Positions 28,893-37,434 of a stretch of DNA of 64,000 bases are shown here, piece after piece. This stretch comes from CAJINA01 sp964647585 (lineage in GTDB: Bacteria; Desulfobacterota; Desulfobacteria; Desulfobacterales; CAJINA01): contig CAZYGG010000001.1 of assembly GCA_964647585.1 (NCBI GenBank), positions 1 to 64,000 on the forward strand, given 5' to 3'. Below the pieces are notes generated by a model. It made no database searches and was not told the origin of the DNA. It saw nothing but the letters and a program-made list of their open reading frames with translations. The position numbers and the translations under genes are program-made. The number at the start of each line of letters is the position of its first letter. The stretch's first letter is position 1.

Positions 28893-29159
28893 TCACTTCT
28901 GTTCTTTTGCAAGCAAGTCGCGAATAGCCGGAACAACATATTCCTGGTCGTGTTCAAAATCACGGAGACACTCAGCCAGCACTGCTACCTTTTTGCGGAT
29001 GGGGTTGTGCTTGTTCATCACAAAGATCTGCCTGCCCCGCACCAGGCATAATCCGCTTTTTACCTTGATGCCGGTTGGCCGGAAATTCTGCTCCCTGACT
29101 TCTATGTCCAGTTTTTCCGCCAGATTTTTAAGCTCTTCATATACCTGTTGTGGTTTCAT
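28893..29159 (-). CDS. Conserved hypothetical small basic protein
   Basis: An 88-residue protein from the ATG at 29159 (94 residues from 29177). It begins with a helix (MKPQQVYEELKNLAEKLDIE) and has a central strand region GIKVKSGLCLVRGRQIFVMN followed by a charged helical tail. The spacing GLCxVRG...FVMNKH resembles small uncharacterised proteins found near xseA or DNA-repair genes in deltaproteobacteria. No catalytic motif is visible. It lies 112 bp before xseA in the same direction and could be the first gene of that operon. Function unknown. Confidence 0.72.
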   Translation of the reverse strand: MKPQQVYEELKNLAEKLDIEVREQNFRPTGIKVKSGLCLVRGRQIFVMNKHNPIRKKVAVLAECLRDFEHDQEYVVPAIRDLLAKEQK

Positions 29160-29371
29160 GATACGCTGTTTCCGCATTCAAAAAGAGCCAAAACGCTACT
29201 CGAAGCTGAAAGATGCCGTTTGTGATGGCAATTGATAATATTTTTCCTCTATTCTGGCAACCTTCTTTTTAGGGTTATTTTAGCGATATCGCTTGAAAAG
29301 CCCCGGAGTTGTGTTTATATTACCGGTAATTTTCACCCAACTGAATGAAACGACACACAGGAGGTTTTTCA

Positions 29372-30094
29372 ATGCAGTCCGTACCCTATCCGAGTTCGCA
29401 AACTCAAGTACGGGTAAACTCGTTTATCCGCAGCGTATACAACTGGATGGGCATTGCGCTGGCCCTCACCGGTTTTACGGCCTTTTATGTGGCCAACAGT
29501 CCGCAAATACTGAATCTTCTTTTCAATGTGGTCGGTAACCGCCTGCAGCCCACCATGCTGTTCTGGGGCTGTCTGATCGGCGAACTGGTCATGGTGTTCT
29601 CCCTGAGCGCCCGGGTCCAGAAAATGAAAGCCCAGACCGCCACGGCCCTGTTTATCGGTTATTCAGTGCTCAATGGGGTCACTCTCTCTTCGATTTTTAT
29701 CGTGTACACCCGCTCTTCCATTACATCGGTCTTCTTCATCTGCGCGGCAACATTCATCACGACCAGTCTTTTCGGGTACTTCACCAAAAAGGACCTCACT
29801 TCCATGGGCCAGTTCATGTTCATGGGGCTGATCGGCATCATTATCGCCTCGGTGGCTAACTTTTTCTTTAAAAGCGCGGGCATGCAAATGATTATCAGCT
29901 ATGTCGGCGTCATTGTCTTTGTGGGCCTGACGGCCTACGACACCCAGAAGCTGAAAGGCATGGCGCTCTCGCAGCCGGCGGATGTGTCCGCCGCCGTGGT
30001 CCGTAAAGGCGCCCTGCTGGGAGCCCTGACCCTTTATCTTGATTTTATTAATCTTTTCTTGATGTTACTGCACATACTGGGGAACAGAGAATGA
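29372..30094 (+). CDS. BI-1 (Bax inhibitor-1/YccA) family membrane protein
   Basis: A 240-residue inner-membrane protein with seven predicted helices. The N-terminal FIRSVYNWMGIALALTG and the AYDTQKLK motif late in the chain are typical of the bacterial BI-1/YccA/YbhL group; YccA modulates FtsH proteolysis in Escherichia coli and a Bacillus homologue leaks calcium. The start at 29372 is chosen because AGGAGG lies seven bases upstream; the longer frame to 29345 includes this Shine-Dalgarno. It is transcribed alone and ends before a clear terminator. Confidence 0.93.
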   Translation: MQSVPYPSSQTQVRVNSFIRSVYNWMGIALALTGFTAFYVANSPQILNLLFNVVGNRLQPTMLFWGCLIGELVMVFSLSARVQKMKAQTATALFIGYSVLNGVTLSSIFIVYTRSSITSVFFICAATFITTSLFGYFTKKDLTSMGQFMFMGLIGIIIASVANFFFKSAGMQMIISYVGVIVFVGLTAYDTQKLKGMALSQPADVSAAVVRKGALLGALTLYLDFINLFLMLLHILGNRE

Positions 30095-30122
30095 TCTGTT
30101 TGCCGTAAATCGACAGTGAACA

Positions 30123-30162
30123 GCGCCCTTCCCTGCCAGCCAGGAGAAGGGCGTTGTATTTT
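30123..30162 (+). terminator. Rho-independent terminator after the BI-1 gene
   Basis: CGCCCTTC (30124-30131) pairs with GAAGGGCG (30146-30153), followed by TTGTATTTT. Confidence 0.82.
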
Positions 30163-30214
30163 AAATCCAGGCACTTGTAAATGCGAGACCAGAGCGCACA
30201 TTGAGCTCAAATCG

Positions 30215-31654
30215 ATGAGATTTCACCTGTTCATATGGATCCTGTTATTCAACCTGATGGTTTTTACCGGATGCAGTCCTTTCAAACCGGATGCCCGCCC
30301 GTCAGCTCCCGAAGACCTGCCCGAGCGTTTTTCGCTGTACAACGAAAAAAACGGCCCCGGTGAGCAGTGGTGGCTGAATTTCGGGTCCCCCGAACTTAAC
30401 CGCCTGATTGAAACGGCCCTGGCGGACAACCTCTCTTTGAAAGAGACCTGGGCCCGCCTGGAACAGTCCCGGGCACTGGCGGTCAAAGCCGGGGCCTCCC
30501 GGTTTCCGGATCTGGAAGGTACGGCGGGGGCCGGCACCAGCCGCAGTCAGTCCGCCAGCGGGGTTTCCGTCGGCCACGAGGCCTACAGTGTTGGACTGGT
30601 CACCAGTTACGAACTGGACCTGTGGGGCCGCCTGCAGGCGAATCGCAAGGCAGCCGAACTGGATGTAGTCGCCACCCGGGAAGATTTGAACACGGCGGCC
30701 ATATCCATAGCCGCAGAGGTGGCGGTCCGCTGGCTGGGAGTCATTTCCAGCCGTATGCAGAAAGACCTGCTGGAACAGCAGCTGCGTGCCAACCAGACGA
30801 TCCTGGAATTGGTGGAACTCCGGTTCCGCAACGCCATGGTATCCGCCCTGGATGTCTACCAGCAGAAGCAACTGGTGGAAAACGTAGCCGCCGAAATTCC
30901 CCTGGCGGAAGAGAAAGAACGGCTGCTGCTTCACGAATTGGCCGTCCTGTTGGGTAAACCGCCGGGCACGGATCTCGATATTAGCACGAACCGTTTTCCG
31001 GACCTGCCCGACCTGCCCCCGGTCGGCCTTCCGGCTGGTCTGCTTTCCGCCCGCCCGGACATCCGGGCTGCCGGTGGCCGCCTCGAAGCCGCCGATTGGC
31101 AGATCGCCGCCGCCCGTGCCAACCGTCTGCCCACCATTACCCTGTCTGCCCGCGCCCGCTATGGAGAAAGCGACCTGGACGCCCTTTTCGATACCTGGCT
31201 GCTAAACCTGTCTGCCAGCCTGGCGGCACCGCTCATCGACGGGGGGTATCGCAAAGCGGAAGTGGACCGCTCCCGGGCTGTGGCGGACGAACGGCTGGCT
31301 GCTTACCGGGATACGGTTCTCACGGCTATCAAAGAGGTGGAAGACGCCCTGGTCAGTGAAGAAAAACAGCAAGCGCACCTCAAGGGGATGCAGCAGGTCC
31401 TCGATACTGCCAAAAAAGCCCAGAAAGAGGCCGGCTCCCGCTATCTCAACGGAATCAGCGACTACCTTCCCGTGCTGTCCCAGCTGCTGTCGGTACAATC
31501 CCTGGAAAACAAACTGATCCTCCGGCAGGAAAACCGGATGACTACCCGGATTGCGCTGCATCGCGCCCTGGGCGGCGCCTGGCCGGCGGAATTGATGCCG
31601 CCCGATGACCCGTCCCCAACGACTGAAAACAGAAGCGGAGTCGAGTATGAATGA
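30215..31654 (+). CDS. NodT-type outer-membrane efflux lipoprotein (TolC family)
   Basis: The outer-membrane channel of an RND efflux system. Counting from the ATG at 30215 it has 479 residues, with a lipoprotein signal (FIWILLFNLMVFTGC) and lipobox Cys at residue 20. Two OEP repeats follow, with WWLNFGSPELNRLIETAL, AGASRFPDL, SYELDLWGRL and, in the second half, ARPDIRAAGGRLEAADWQI and APLIDGGYRKAEVDRSRA. The frame is open further upstream, but that part runs through the previous gene's terminator. It overlaps the adaptor gene start by 8 bp, and together with the next two genes gives a full tripartite pump. Confidence 0.95.
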   Translation: MRFHLFIWILLFNLMVFTGCSPFKPDARPSAPEDLPERFSLYNEKNGPGEQWWLNFGSPELNRLIETALADNLSLKETWARLEQSRALAVKAGASRFPDLEGTAGAGTSRSQSASGVSVGHEAYSVGLVTSYELDLWGRLQANRKAAELDVVATREDLNTAAISIAAEVAVRWLGVISSRMQKDLLEQQLRANQTILELVELRFRNAMVSALDVYQQKQLVENVAAEIPLAEEKERLLLHELAVLLGKPPGTDLDISTNRFPDLPDLPPVGLPAGLLSARPDIRAAGGRLEAADWQIAAARANRLPTITLSARARYGESDLDALFDTWLLNLSASLAAPLIDGGYRKAEVDRSRAVADERLAAYRDTVLTAIKEVEDALVSEEKQQAHLKGMQQVLDTAKKAQKEAGSRYLNGISDYLPVLSQLLSVQSLENKLILRQENRMTTRIALHRALGGAWPAELMPPDDPSPTTENRSGVEYE

Positions 31655-32915
31655 CCTGAATACCGGCAACTTCGAAAAAGTTGAAGCACCCGTCCCGGTT
31701 CCCTGGCAAAAAAGGGCCCTGCGGATCTTGCTGGCCCTGATCATCGTCGCCGCCAGCATTGCGGGCGCGGTCTACCTGATAAAAACGGCCGAAAAACCAA
31801 AAAAACGACCCCCTGCCAAATGGATCCCCGTGGTCCGGGTCCTGCCGCTGGAGTACTCGACTTACCAGATCGTCGTGACGGCCACCGGCACCGTCATTCC
31901 GGCCCGGCGGATCACGCTGCGTTCCAGGGTATCGGGCCAGGTCGTGGCAATCCACAGGGAGTTTCACGAGGGCGGCAACTTGCCCGAAGGTGCCACTCTG
32001 GTCACCCTCGACGATGCCGACTACCGCCTGGCCCTGGCCCAGAAAGAGAGCGACGCGGTCAACAGCCAGTACGCCCTGCAGGTGGAACAGGGCCGCCAGA
32101 AGGTTGCCAAAAGAGAATGGCAGCTGCTGGGCAAGGAGGCCCCCGCGGAAGAAACGGGAACGTCCCTGGCCCTGCGGGCGCCCCACCTGAAAAAAGCCCG
32201 GGCCGACGTCGAAGTATCCCGGCTCCAGGTTGCAAAGGCGAAACTGGACCTGGAACGCACCCGTATCCAGGCACCTTTCAACGCCATCGTCATTTCCCGT
32301 AACGCGGATATCGGTTCCCAGGTATCACCCCAGGACCCGCTGGCCGAACTGGTCGGCACCGACAGCTACCGGGTGCAGGTATCCATACCTGTGGATCGGC
32401 TGGACCGGATTACCATTCCCCGGGATAGCCGTGAGTCGGGATCGCCGGCCACAGTGCATTACGCCCGGGGTCAACGCCTGGACGGTCGGGTTATCCGTCT
32501 GCTGGGTGATCTCGAAGCGGAGGGCCGCATGGCCCGGGTATTGGTGGAAGTGCGCGATCCGCTGCGCAGAAACACCGTGACGCCTGCCGGGCTGCCCTTG
32601 CTCATCGGGGAATACGTACGGGTTGACATACATGGGAAGAGTCTTGCGGATGTCGTCGCAATACCCCGCTCCGCCCTGCGGGACGGGGAGACAGTCTGGC
32701 TGCTGAACCCGTCTATGACCCTGGACATCCACCCGGTGATACCGGTGTGGCGGGATAAGGATACGGTCGTCATTAAAAACGCCTTGCGTGACGGGGACCG
32801 CCTCATCGTGTCGGACCTCGCCGCCCCGGTGGCGGGCATGCAGCTGCGCCTGGCATCCAAACGCCCGTTGCCGGGCGGTAAGAAGATGAAAAAGAAAATG
32901 AGCCAGGTAGAATAA
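31647..32915 (+). CDS. RND efflux periplasmic adaptor subunit
   Basis: A 422-residue membrane-fusion protein, counted from the ATG at 31647 with CGGAG upstream. It has a short cytoplasmic N-terminus, one membrane anchor (about 26-46), a split lipoyl domain (LRSRVSGQVVAIHREFHEG and RIQAPFNAIVISRNADIGSQV), a coiled-coil hairpin between them, and a beta-barrel plus membrane-proximal domain. The Lys/Arg-rich C-terminal tail is unusual but short. It bridges the NodT channel and the RND pump encoded on either side. Confidence 0.95.
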   Translation: MNDLNTGNFEKVEAPVPVPWQKRALRILLALIIVAASIAGAVYLIKTAEKPKKRPPAKWIPVVRVLPLEYSTYQIVVTATGTVIPARRITLRSRVSGQVVAIHREFHEGGNLPEGATLVTLDDADYRLALAQKESDAVNSQYALQVEQGRQKVAKREWQLLGKEAPAEETGTSLALRAPHLKKARADVEVSRLQVAKAKLDLERTRIQAPFNAIVISRNADIGSQVSPQDPLAELVGTDSYRVQVSIPVDRLDRITIPRDSRESGSPATVHYARGQRLDGRVIRLLGDLEAEGRMARVLVEVRDPLRRNTVTPAGLPLLIGEYVRVDIHGKSLADVVAIPRSALRDGETVWLLNPSMTLDIHPVIPVWRDKDTVVIKNALRDGDRLIVSDLAAPVAGMQLRLASKRPLPGGKKMKKKMSQVE

Positions 32916-32917
32916 AA

Positions 32918-35900
32918 ATGTCGAATACCGCTCCTTCAGCAAACAATCGGGCCGCCGGCCCCATTTACTGGATGACCCATCACCCGGTCAGCGCCAACCT
33001 GCTGATGCTGGTGCTGCTGCTGGGCGGCTTCTTCTATGGAACCCGGATCAAACAGGAGGTCTTTCCGGATTTTGACCTGGACATGGTCACCATATCGGTC
33101 CCCTATCCAGGCGCCAGTCCCCAGGAGGTGGAACGGGGGATCCTCATGGCAGTAGAAGAGGCGGTCGGGGACCTGGAAGGCGTTAAAAAGATCACCTCCC
33201 GCGCCAGCGAGGGTTCGGGTTCGGTGACCGTGGAGATGCTGGAGGGGGAAGACATCCAGCGGCTGGCCCAGGAAATCAAGACTGAGGTGGACCGCATCAC
33301 CACCCTGCCGGAGGAGGCCGAAGATCCGCGGGTGACCATCCTGACCCGCAAACGTTACGTGGTTTCCCTGGCCCTCTACGGCAACCAGAGCGAACGGGTG
33401 CTGCGGGAATACGCGGAACTTGTGCGCGAGAGCCTGCTCCAGGACCCGGCCATCTCCCAGGCAGAACTGCAATCGGTCCGGGATTACGAAATCAGCGTGG
33501 AAATCCCGCAAAATACCCTGAGGACCTACGGGCTTACCCTGGCCGAAGTCGCCGCCCGCATTCGCCGGGCCAGTGTCGATCTGCCGGGTGGTTCCATCAA
33601 GACTTCCGCCGGCGATATCATGGTCCGCATGAAGGAACGCCGCGACTACAGCCACGAGTTCGGACAAATTCCCATCATCACTGGTCTGGAAGGCGCCCGG
33701 GTCCTGCTCGAAGACATCGCCGCCGTACGCGACACCTTTGTAGAAACCGATTACCAGGCAACCTATAATGGTCAGCCCGCAGTCTTGATAGAGGTCTACC
33801 GAATCGGCGACCAGACCCCCATCGCCGTGGCCGGGGCCGTCAAAAAAGTGGTGGCCGACCTGAAACCTTCGCTCCCGCCGGGCCTGTCCGTCGACCTGCG
33901 CAACGACAGGTCCGAGATCTATCGCCAGCGCCTCGACCTGATGGTTAGAAACGGCATGCTGGGTCTGGGCCTGGTCTTTCTGCTCCTGGCCCTGTTTCTG
34001 GAGCTGCGCCTGGCCTTCTGGGTAAGCCTGGGCATCCCCATTTCGTTTTTGGGGTCGCTGCTCTTTCTACCGCTGGGCGGTGTCAGTATCAACATGATCT
34101 CCATGTTTGCCTTCATCGTCACCCTGGGTATCGTCGTGGATGACGCCATCGTGGTAGGTGAAAATATCTACCTCAACCGGCAGCGGGGTGGCCGCTGGAT
34201 CACGGCCGCTGTGGACGGGGCCCGGGAAATCTCCATACCCGTAGTCTTCAGCGTCCTCACCAACATGATCGCCTTCGTGCCCATGTTTTTCGTGCCCGGT
34301 TTCATGGGCAAGATTTTCAGCCAGATACCGGTGGTGGTCATCAGTGTCTTCATGGTTTCACTGGTGGAGAGCCTCTTTATCCTACCGGCCCACCTCGGCC
34401 ACCAGAAGGAAAAACGACCGCCGTCGGCACTCACGGGGAGACTGGAAAAACTGCAGCAGCGGTTCAGCATCCTGTTCATGCAGGCCATCGACCAGTGGTA
34501 CCGCCCTGCCCTGCGCCGGATTCTGCACTGGCGGTACCTGACGTTCGGGATCGGCCTGGCCATCCTGATCGTCACCGTCGGCTACGTGCGCAGCGGCCGC
34601 ATGGGATTCGAGCTGTTCCCCAAGGTAGAGTCCGATTACGCCAAGGTGACGGCCACGCTCCCCATCGGCAGCGCCTTCACGAAAACCCAGCAGGTACAGC
34701 AGGTCCTGGTTCAAAAAGCCCAGAAAATAGCCGCCGAGAATGGTGACGGTGCCCTGGTCGAGGGCATTTTTGCCCACATTTTCGGGAATGTAACCGAGAT
34801 TCGGGTTTACCTCACCCCACCGGACACCCGTCCCATTTCAACCTCGGCCTTTACGGACAAATGGCGGCGACAGGTTGGAACCCTGCCCGGCCTGGAATCT
34901 CTGAAATTCGAATCCGACGCCGGCGGTCCGGGACGCGGCGCGGCCATCTCCATTGAACTTGCCCATCAGGACATGGAATCCCTGGAAAAAGCCGGTCGCG
35001 AACTGGCCGAGTCCCTCAACTTTTATCCCGGCATCCTGGACGTGGATGACGGGTTTGCTCCCGGTAAAAAGCAGGTTGATTTCCATGTCCGCCCGGAAGC
35101 CCGCAGCCTGGGACTGCGCTCCATCGAGATCGCCCGGCAGGTACGCCACGCCTACTACGGCGCCGAAGCCCTGCGTCAGCAGCGTGGGCGCAACGAAGTC
35201 AAGGTCATGGTGAAATTGCCGAAACATGAGCGGGTGACGCGGTTTTCCCTGGAGGAGATGATGCTGGCCACACCCGGCGGCGGTGAAATGTTACTGCGGA
35301 GTGCCGTGGACATGCAGCCCGGCAGGGCCTACACCGACATAGACCGCCGCAACAGCCGGCGGATTATTACCGTTACCGCCGATGTCCGGCCCCGTAAAAA
35401 AGCCGGCCAGATCCTGGGTGATGTCCGGGCCGAAGTGCTCCCGGCCCTCCTGGAAAAGTACCCGGGGCTGTCCTACAGCTTCGAGGGGCGTCAGGCCGAC
35501 CGGCGCGAGAGCCTGCAGAGCCTGTTCAAGGGCATAGCCGTCGTGCTCATCGTGATCTTCGCCATGCTGGCCATACCGCTTAACAGCTACATTCAGCCAA
35601 TTATCATCATGATGGCCATTCCCTTCGGCATTGTCGGTGCGGTACTCGGGCACATCGTGATGGGTTACGCGCTCAGTCTCATGAGTATGTTCGGCGTGCT
35701 GGCCCTGATCGGCGTGGTCATCAATGACTCTTTGGTGCTCATCGATATGGCCAACCGCAAACGGCGCAGCGGCCTGCAACCCTACGCAGCCATTTTACAA
35801 GCAGCCCCCCTCAGGTTTCGGCCTATTCTCCTGACCACCCTGACCACTTTTGGTGGGTTGTCCCCCATGATTTTCGAAACCTCCCGCCAGGCACGGTTTC

Positions 35901-36037
35901 TTATTCCCATGGCGGTATCCCTTGGTTTCGGTGTCCTGGTAGCCACCTTTATTACCCTGGCTCTGGTCCCGGCATTCTACCTGATAGTTGAAGATTTCAA
36001 ACGGCTGTTCCGGCCGAATATTGGGAAAGAAGCCTAG
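32918..36037 (+). CDS. RND inner-membrane efflux pump (AcrB/HAE1-like)
   Basis: A 1039-residue proton-driven transporter. The N-terminus HHPVSANLLMLVLLLGGFF forms helix 1, the first porter region holds PYPGASPQEVERGI, and helix 4 has the proton-relay signature GIVVDDAIVVGENI with two adjacent Asp residues. The second half repeats the pattern with MSMFGVLALIGVVINDSLVL, where one Asp is replaced by Asn as is normal. Its group pumps organic compounds; substrate cannot be told. It starts 2 bp after the adaptor gene. Confidence 0.96.
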   Translation: MSNTAPSANNRAAGPIYWMTHHPVSANLLMLVLLLGGFFYGTRIKQEVFPDFDLDMVTISVPYPGASPQEVERGILMAVEEAVGDLEGVKKITSRASEGSGSVTVEMLEGEDIQRLAQEIKTEVDRITTLPEEAEDPRVTILTRKRYVVSLALYGNQSERVLREYAELVRESLLQDPAISQAELQSVRDYEISVEIPQNTLRTYGLTLAEVAARIRRASVDLPGGSIKTSAGDIMVRMKERRDYSHEFGQIPIITGLEGARVLLEDIAAVRDTFVETDYQATYNGQPAVLIEVYRIGDQTPIAVAGAVKKVVADLKPSLPPGLSVDLRNDRSEIYRQRLDLMVRNGMLGLGLVFLLLALFLELRLAFWVSLGIPISFLGSLLFLPLGGVSINMISMFAFIVTLGIVVDDAIVVGENIYLNRQRGGRWITAAVDGAREISIPVVFSVLTNMIAFVPMFFVPGFMGKIFSQIPVVVISVFMVSLVESLFILPAHLGHQKEKRPPSALTGRLEKLQQRFSILFMQAIDQWYRPALRRILHWRYLTFGIGLAILIVTVGYVRSGRMGFELFPKVESDYAKVTATLPIGSAFTKTQQVQQVLVQKAQKIAAENGDGALVEGIFAHIFGNVTEIRVYLTPPDTRPISTSAFTDKWRRQVGTLPGLESLKFESDAGGPGRGAAISIELAHQDMESLEKAGRELAESLNFYPGILDVDDGFAPGKKQVDFHVRPEARSLGLRSIEIARQVRHAYYGAEALRQQRGRNEVKVMVKLPKHERVTRFSLEEMMLATPGGGEMLLRSAVDMQPGRAYTDIDRRNSRRIITVTADVRPRKKAGQILGDVRAEVLPALLEKYPGLSYSFEGRQADRRESLQSLFKGIAVVLIVIFAMLAIPLNSYIQPIIIMMAIPFGIVGAVLGHIVMGYALSLMSMFGVLALIGVVINDSLVLIDMANRKRRSGLQPYAAILQAAPLRFRPILLTTLTTFGGLSPMIFETSRQARFLIPMAVSLGFGVLVATFITLALVPAFYLIVEDFKRLFRPNIGKEA

Positions 36038-36143
36038 CCCTGAGGACCAGACTTTGAATTGCCCCTTGAAGGGCATGCAACCAAAGCACTCCGTCTTGGC
36101 GCGACCGGATTCAGGGTTTCAGGTTTGAATAAAGGATAGGGAA

Positions 36144-36174
36144 TAAAAAAGCAGGGCCAGGGCTGGCCCTGCTT
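36144..36174 (-). terminator. Rho-independent terminator of the HU gene
   Basis: On minus the stem AGCAGGGCCAG/CTGGCCCTGCT is followed by TTTTTTA, 12 bp after the HU stop. It may also stop RND operon transcripts coming from the other side, though without a U-tract. Confidence 0.85.
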
Positions 36175-36185
36175 GGAAACGATAA

Positions 36186-36455
36186 TTATTTAACGGCTTC
36201 TTTCAACGCTTTCCCGGCAACGAACTTTGGCACTTTGCAGGCCGCGATATTGATCTCTTGCCCCGTCTGAGGATTCCTGCCTTTGCGGGCCTTCCGCTCA
36301 GTTACCTTGAAGGTGCCGAACCCGACCAAGGATACCGGACCGCCATTCTCTAAAGCCTTGGTAATGCTTGCAAGGACACACTCGACAGCCGCCTGGGCAT
36401 CCTTTTTGGTGTCTAACACCTTGGCAACTTCATTGACTAATTCTGCTTTATTCAT
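36186..36455 (-). CDS. hup: HU-family DNA-binding protein
   Basis: An 89-residue histone-like DNA-bending protein. The ATG at 36455 follows a perfect AGGAG; the open frame continues upstream but without a signal. The helical dimer part reads MNKAELVNEVAKVLDTKKDA, followed by GFGTFKVTERKARKGRNPQTG, the beta-arm that wraps DNA with its conserved NPQTG tip, and IAACKVPKFVAGKALKEAV. It is divergent from the H1-like gene across a 354-bp spacer. HU, IHF-alpha and IHF-beta share this fold; the motif and length fit HU best. Confidence 0.96.
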   Translation of the reverse strand: MNKAELVNEVAKVLDTKKDAQAAVECVLASITKALENGGPVSLVGFGTFKVTERKARKGRNPQTGQEINIAACKVPKFVAGKALKEAVK

Positions 36456-36809
36456 GCTGTTCTCCTTTTGTAATCTGTAACATTTTTGATGTCGTCCTGT
36501 AATGGCCGCATTCTGCAAGACCCTTTAATACCACAAAGCTGTTCATGTGCATAGCAAGATATAGAGGTCCCCGGACATTTGTGGGAATGAGCGCAGGGCT
36601 CCCTCTGGATATCGATGTTCAACTGCTCTTATGAAAGTTGCATCTATATTGTTAGAAAAATTGAAGATACCTTATATTATAAACTTGACATACTGTATAT
36701 TGTGGTTTATTAGGTTAATAATACAAGATGTGCTGTTCAGGCCATCATTATTTTCCGGGTTGAAAATATAGGCGGGGTTCCTAATCTTTTAAAAATGAGG
36801 GAGGGTTCC
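36456..36809. other. 354-bp divergent spacer between HU and the H1-like gene
   Basis: Holds a good promoter for the H1-like gene at 36685-36713. I could not place a convincing HU promoter on minus. No gene is seen. Confidence 0.6.
36685..36713 (+). promoter_or_regulatory. Promoter of the H1-like gene
   Basis: TTGACA at 36685-36690 and TATTAG at 36708-36713 with a 17-bp spacer; the predicted leader is about 90 nt. Confidence 0.6.
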
Positions 36810-37148
36810 ATGGCAATTGCAAAGAAAAAGGTCGCCAAGAAGAAGGTAGCCAAGAAAAAGGTTGCCAAGAAGAAAGTCGCCAAGAAGAAAGTAGCTAAGA
36901 AAAAGGTCGCTAAGAAAAAGGTGGTTAAGAAGAAAGTAGCTAAGAAAAAGGTGGCTAAGAAGAAGGTCGCCAAGAAGAAGGTCGCCAAGAAGAAAGTAGC
37001 TAAGAAAAAGGTGGCTAAGAAGAAGGTCGCCAAGAAGAAAGTAGCTAAGAAGAAAGTGGCCAAGAAGAAGGTAGCTAAGAAAAAGGCGGCCAAGAAGAAG
37101 GTGGCCAAGAAGAAGGCTGCCAAGAAGAAGGCTGCCAAGAAAAAATAA
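36810..37148 (+). CDS. Lysine-rich histone H1-like protein made of pentapeptide repeats
   Basis: A 112-residue protein: MAIA, then 21 pentads of KKKVA (with a few KKKVV and KKKAA) and a final KKK. It is more than half lysine and resembles the C-terminal tails of eukaryotic H1 and of bacterial H1-like proteins, which bind and condense DNA. Counting starts at the ATG at 36810, which has GGGAGGG upstream. It lacks any folded domain, unlike longer bacterial H1-like proteins. The pairing with the divergent HU gene suggests a nucleoid role. The 15-bp repeat makes length change by slippage likely. Confidence 0.88.
   Translation: MAIAKKKVAKKKVAKKKVAKKKVAKKKVAKKKVAKKKVVKKKVAKKKVAKKKVAKKKVAKKKVAKKKVAKKKVAKKKVAKKKVAKKKVAKKKAAKKKVAKKKAAKKKAAKKK
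36822..37145 (+). repeat. 15-bp tandem repeat coding for KKKVA pentads
   Basis: About 21 copies of AAGAAAAAGGTCGCC-like units that vary mostly at synonymous positions (AAG/AAA, GTC/GTA/GTG), which indicates selection for the peptide rather than a fresh expansion. Confidence 0.92.
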
Positions 37149-37174
37149 TCTTTTCTTTAGACCCTCTTATCAAC

Positions 37175-37221
37175 AAGCGGGAAGGCATTTCTGTCTAAAT
37201 AGACGGCCTTCCTGCTTTTTT
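37175..37221 (+). terminator. Rho-independent terminator of the H1-like gene
   Basis: AAGCGGGAAGGC pairs imperfectly with GCCTTCCTGCTT, closed by an inner GTCTAAATAGAC hairpin, and is followed by a run of six T. Confidence 0.88.
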
Positions 37222-37252
37222 GTTGGGAAGGTATTTCAAACTGCAGGCTGTT

Positions 37253-37434
37253 TGAATTTTGGTCATTAGATTTTGTTTCGTATTTGCGACGTTCGCCTTG
37301 AGAACATTCCGTATTTCGTGCTTCTACTTTTGCATCAATTTCTTTCGGCATAGCCAATTATCTCTGACTCCCGCGAACCGGGCCAGGCTTGGTCCTGAGG
37401 ACCAGGTTTTAAAGGGCAGAATAAACAGGTCCGA
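37253..37434. repeat. Dispersed repeat, with a 28-bp unit inserted
   Basis: Same element as 24248-24371 (GGTCATTAGATTTTGTTTCG, TGCATCAATTTCTTTCGGCA, GGTCCTGAGGACCAGGTTTT). This copy carries 31 extra bases whose core (37284-37311) matches the 28-mer at 136-163 in reverse complement with one mismatch. The sequence GTATTT stands on both sides of the insertion (37280-37285 and 37311-37316). Confidence 0.85.

Noticed and set aside
36737..37138. Minus-strand frame of FFLAT repeats
   Set aside because: It is the antisense of the KKKVA tandem repeat; the plus frame has a promoter, Shine-Dalgarno and terminator.
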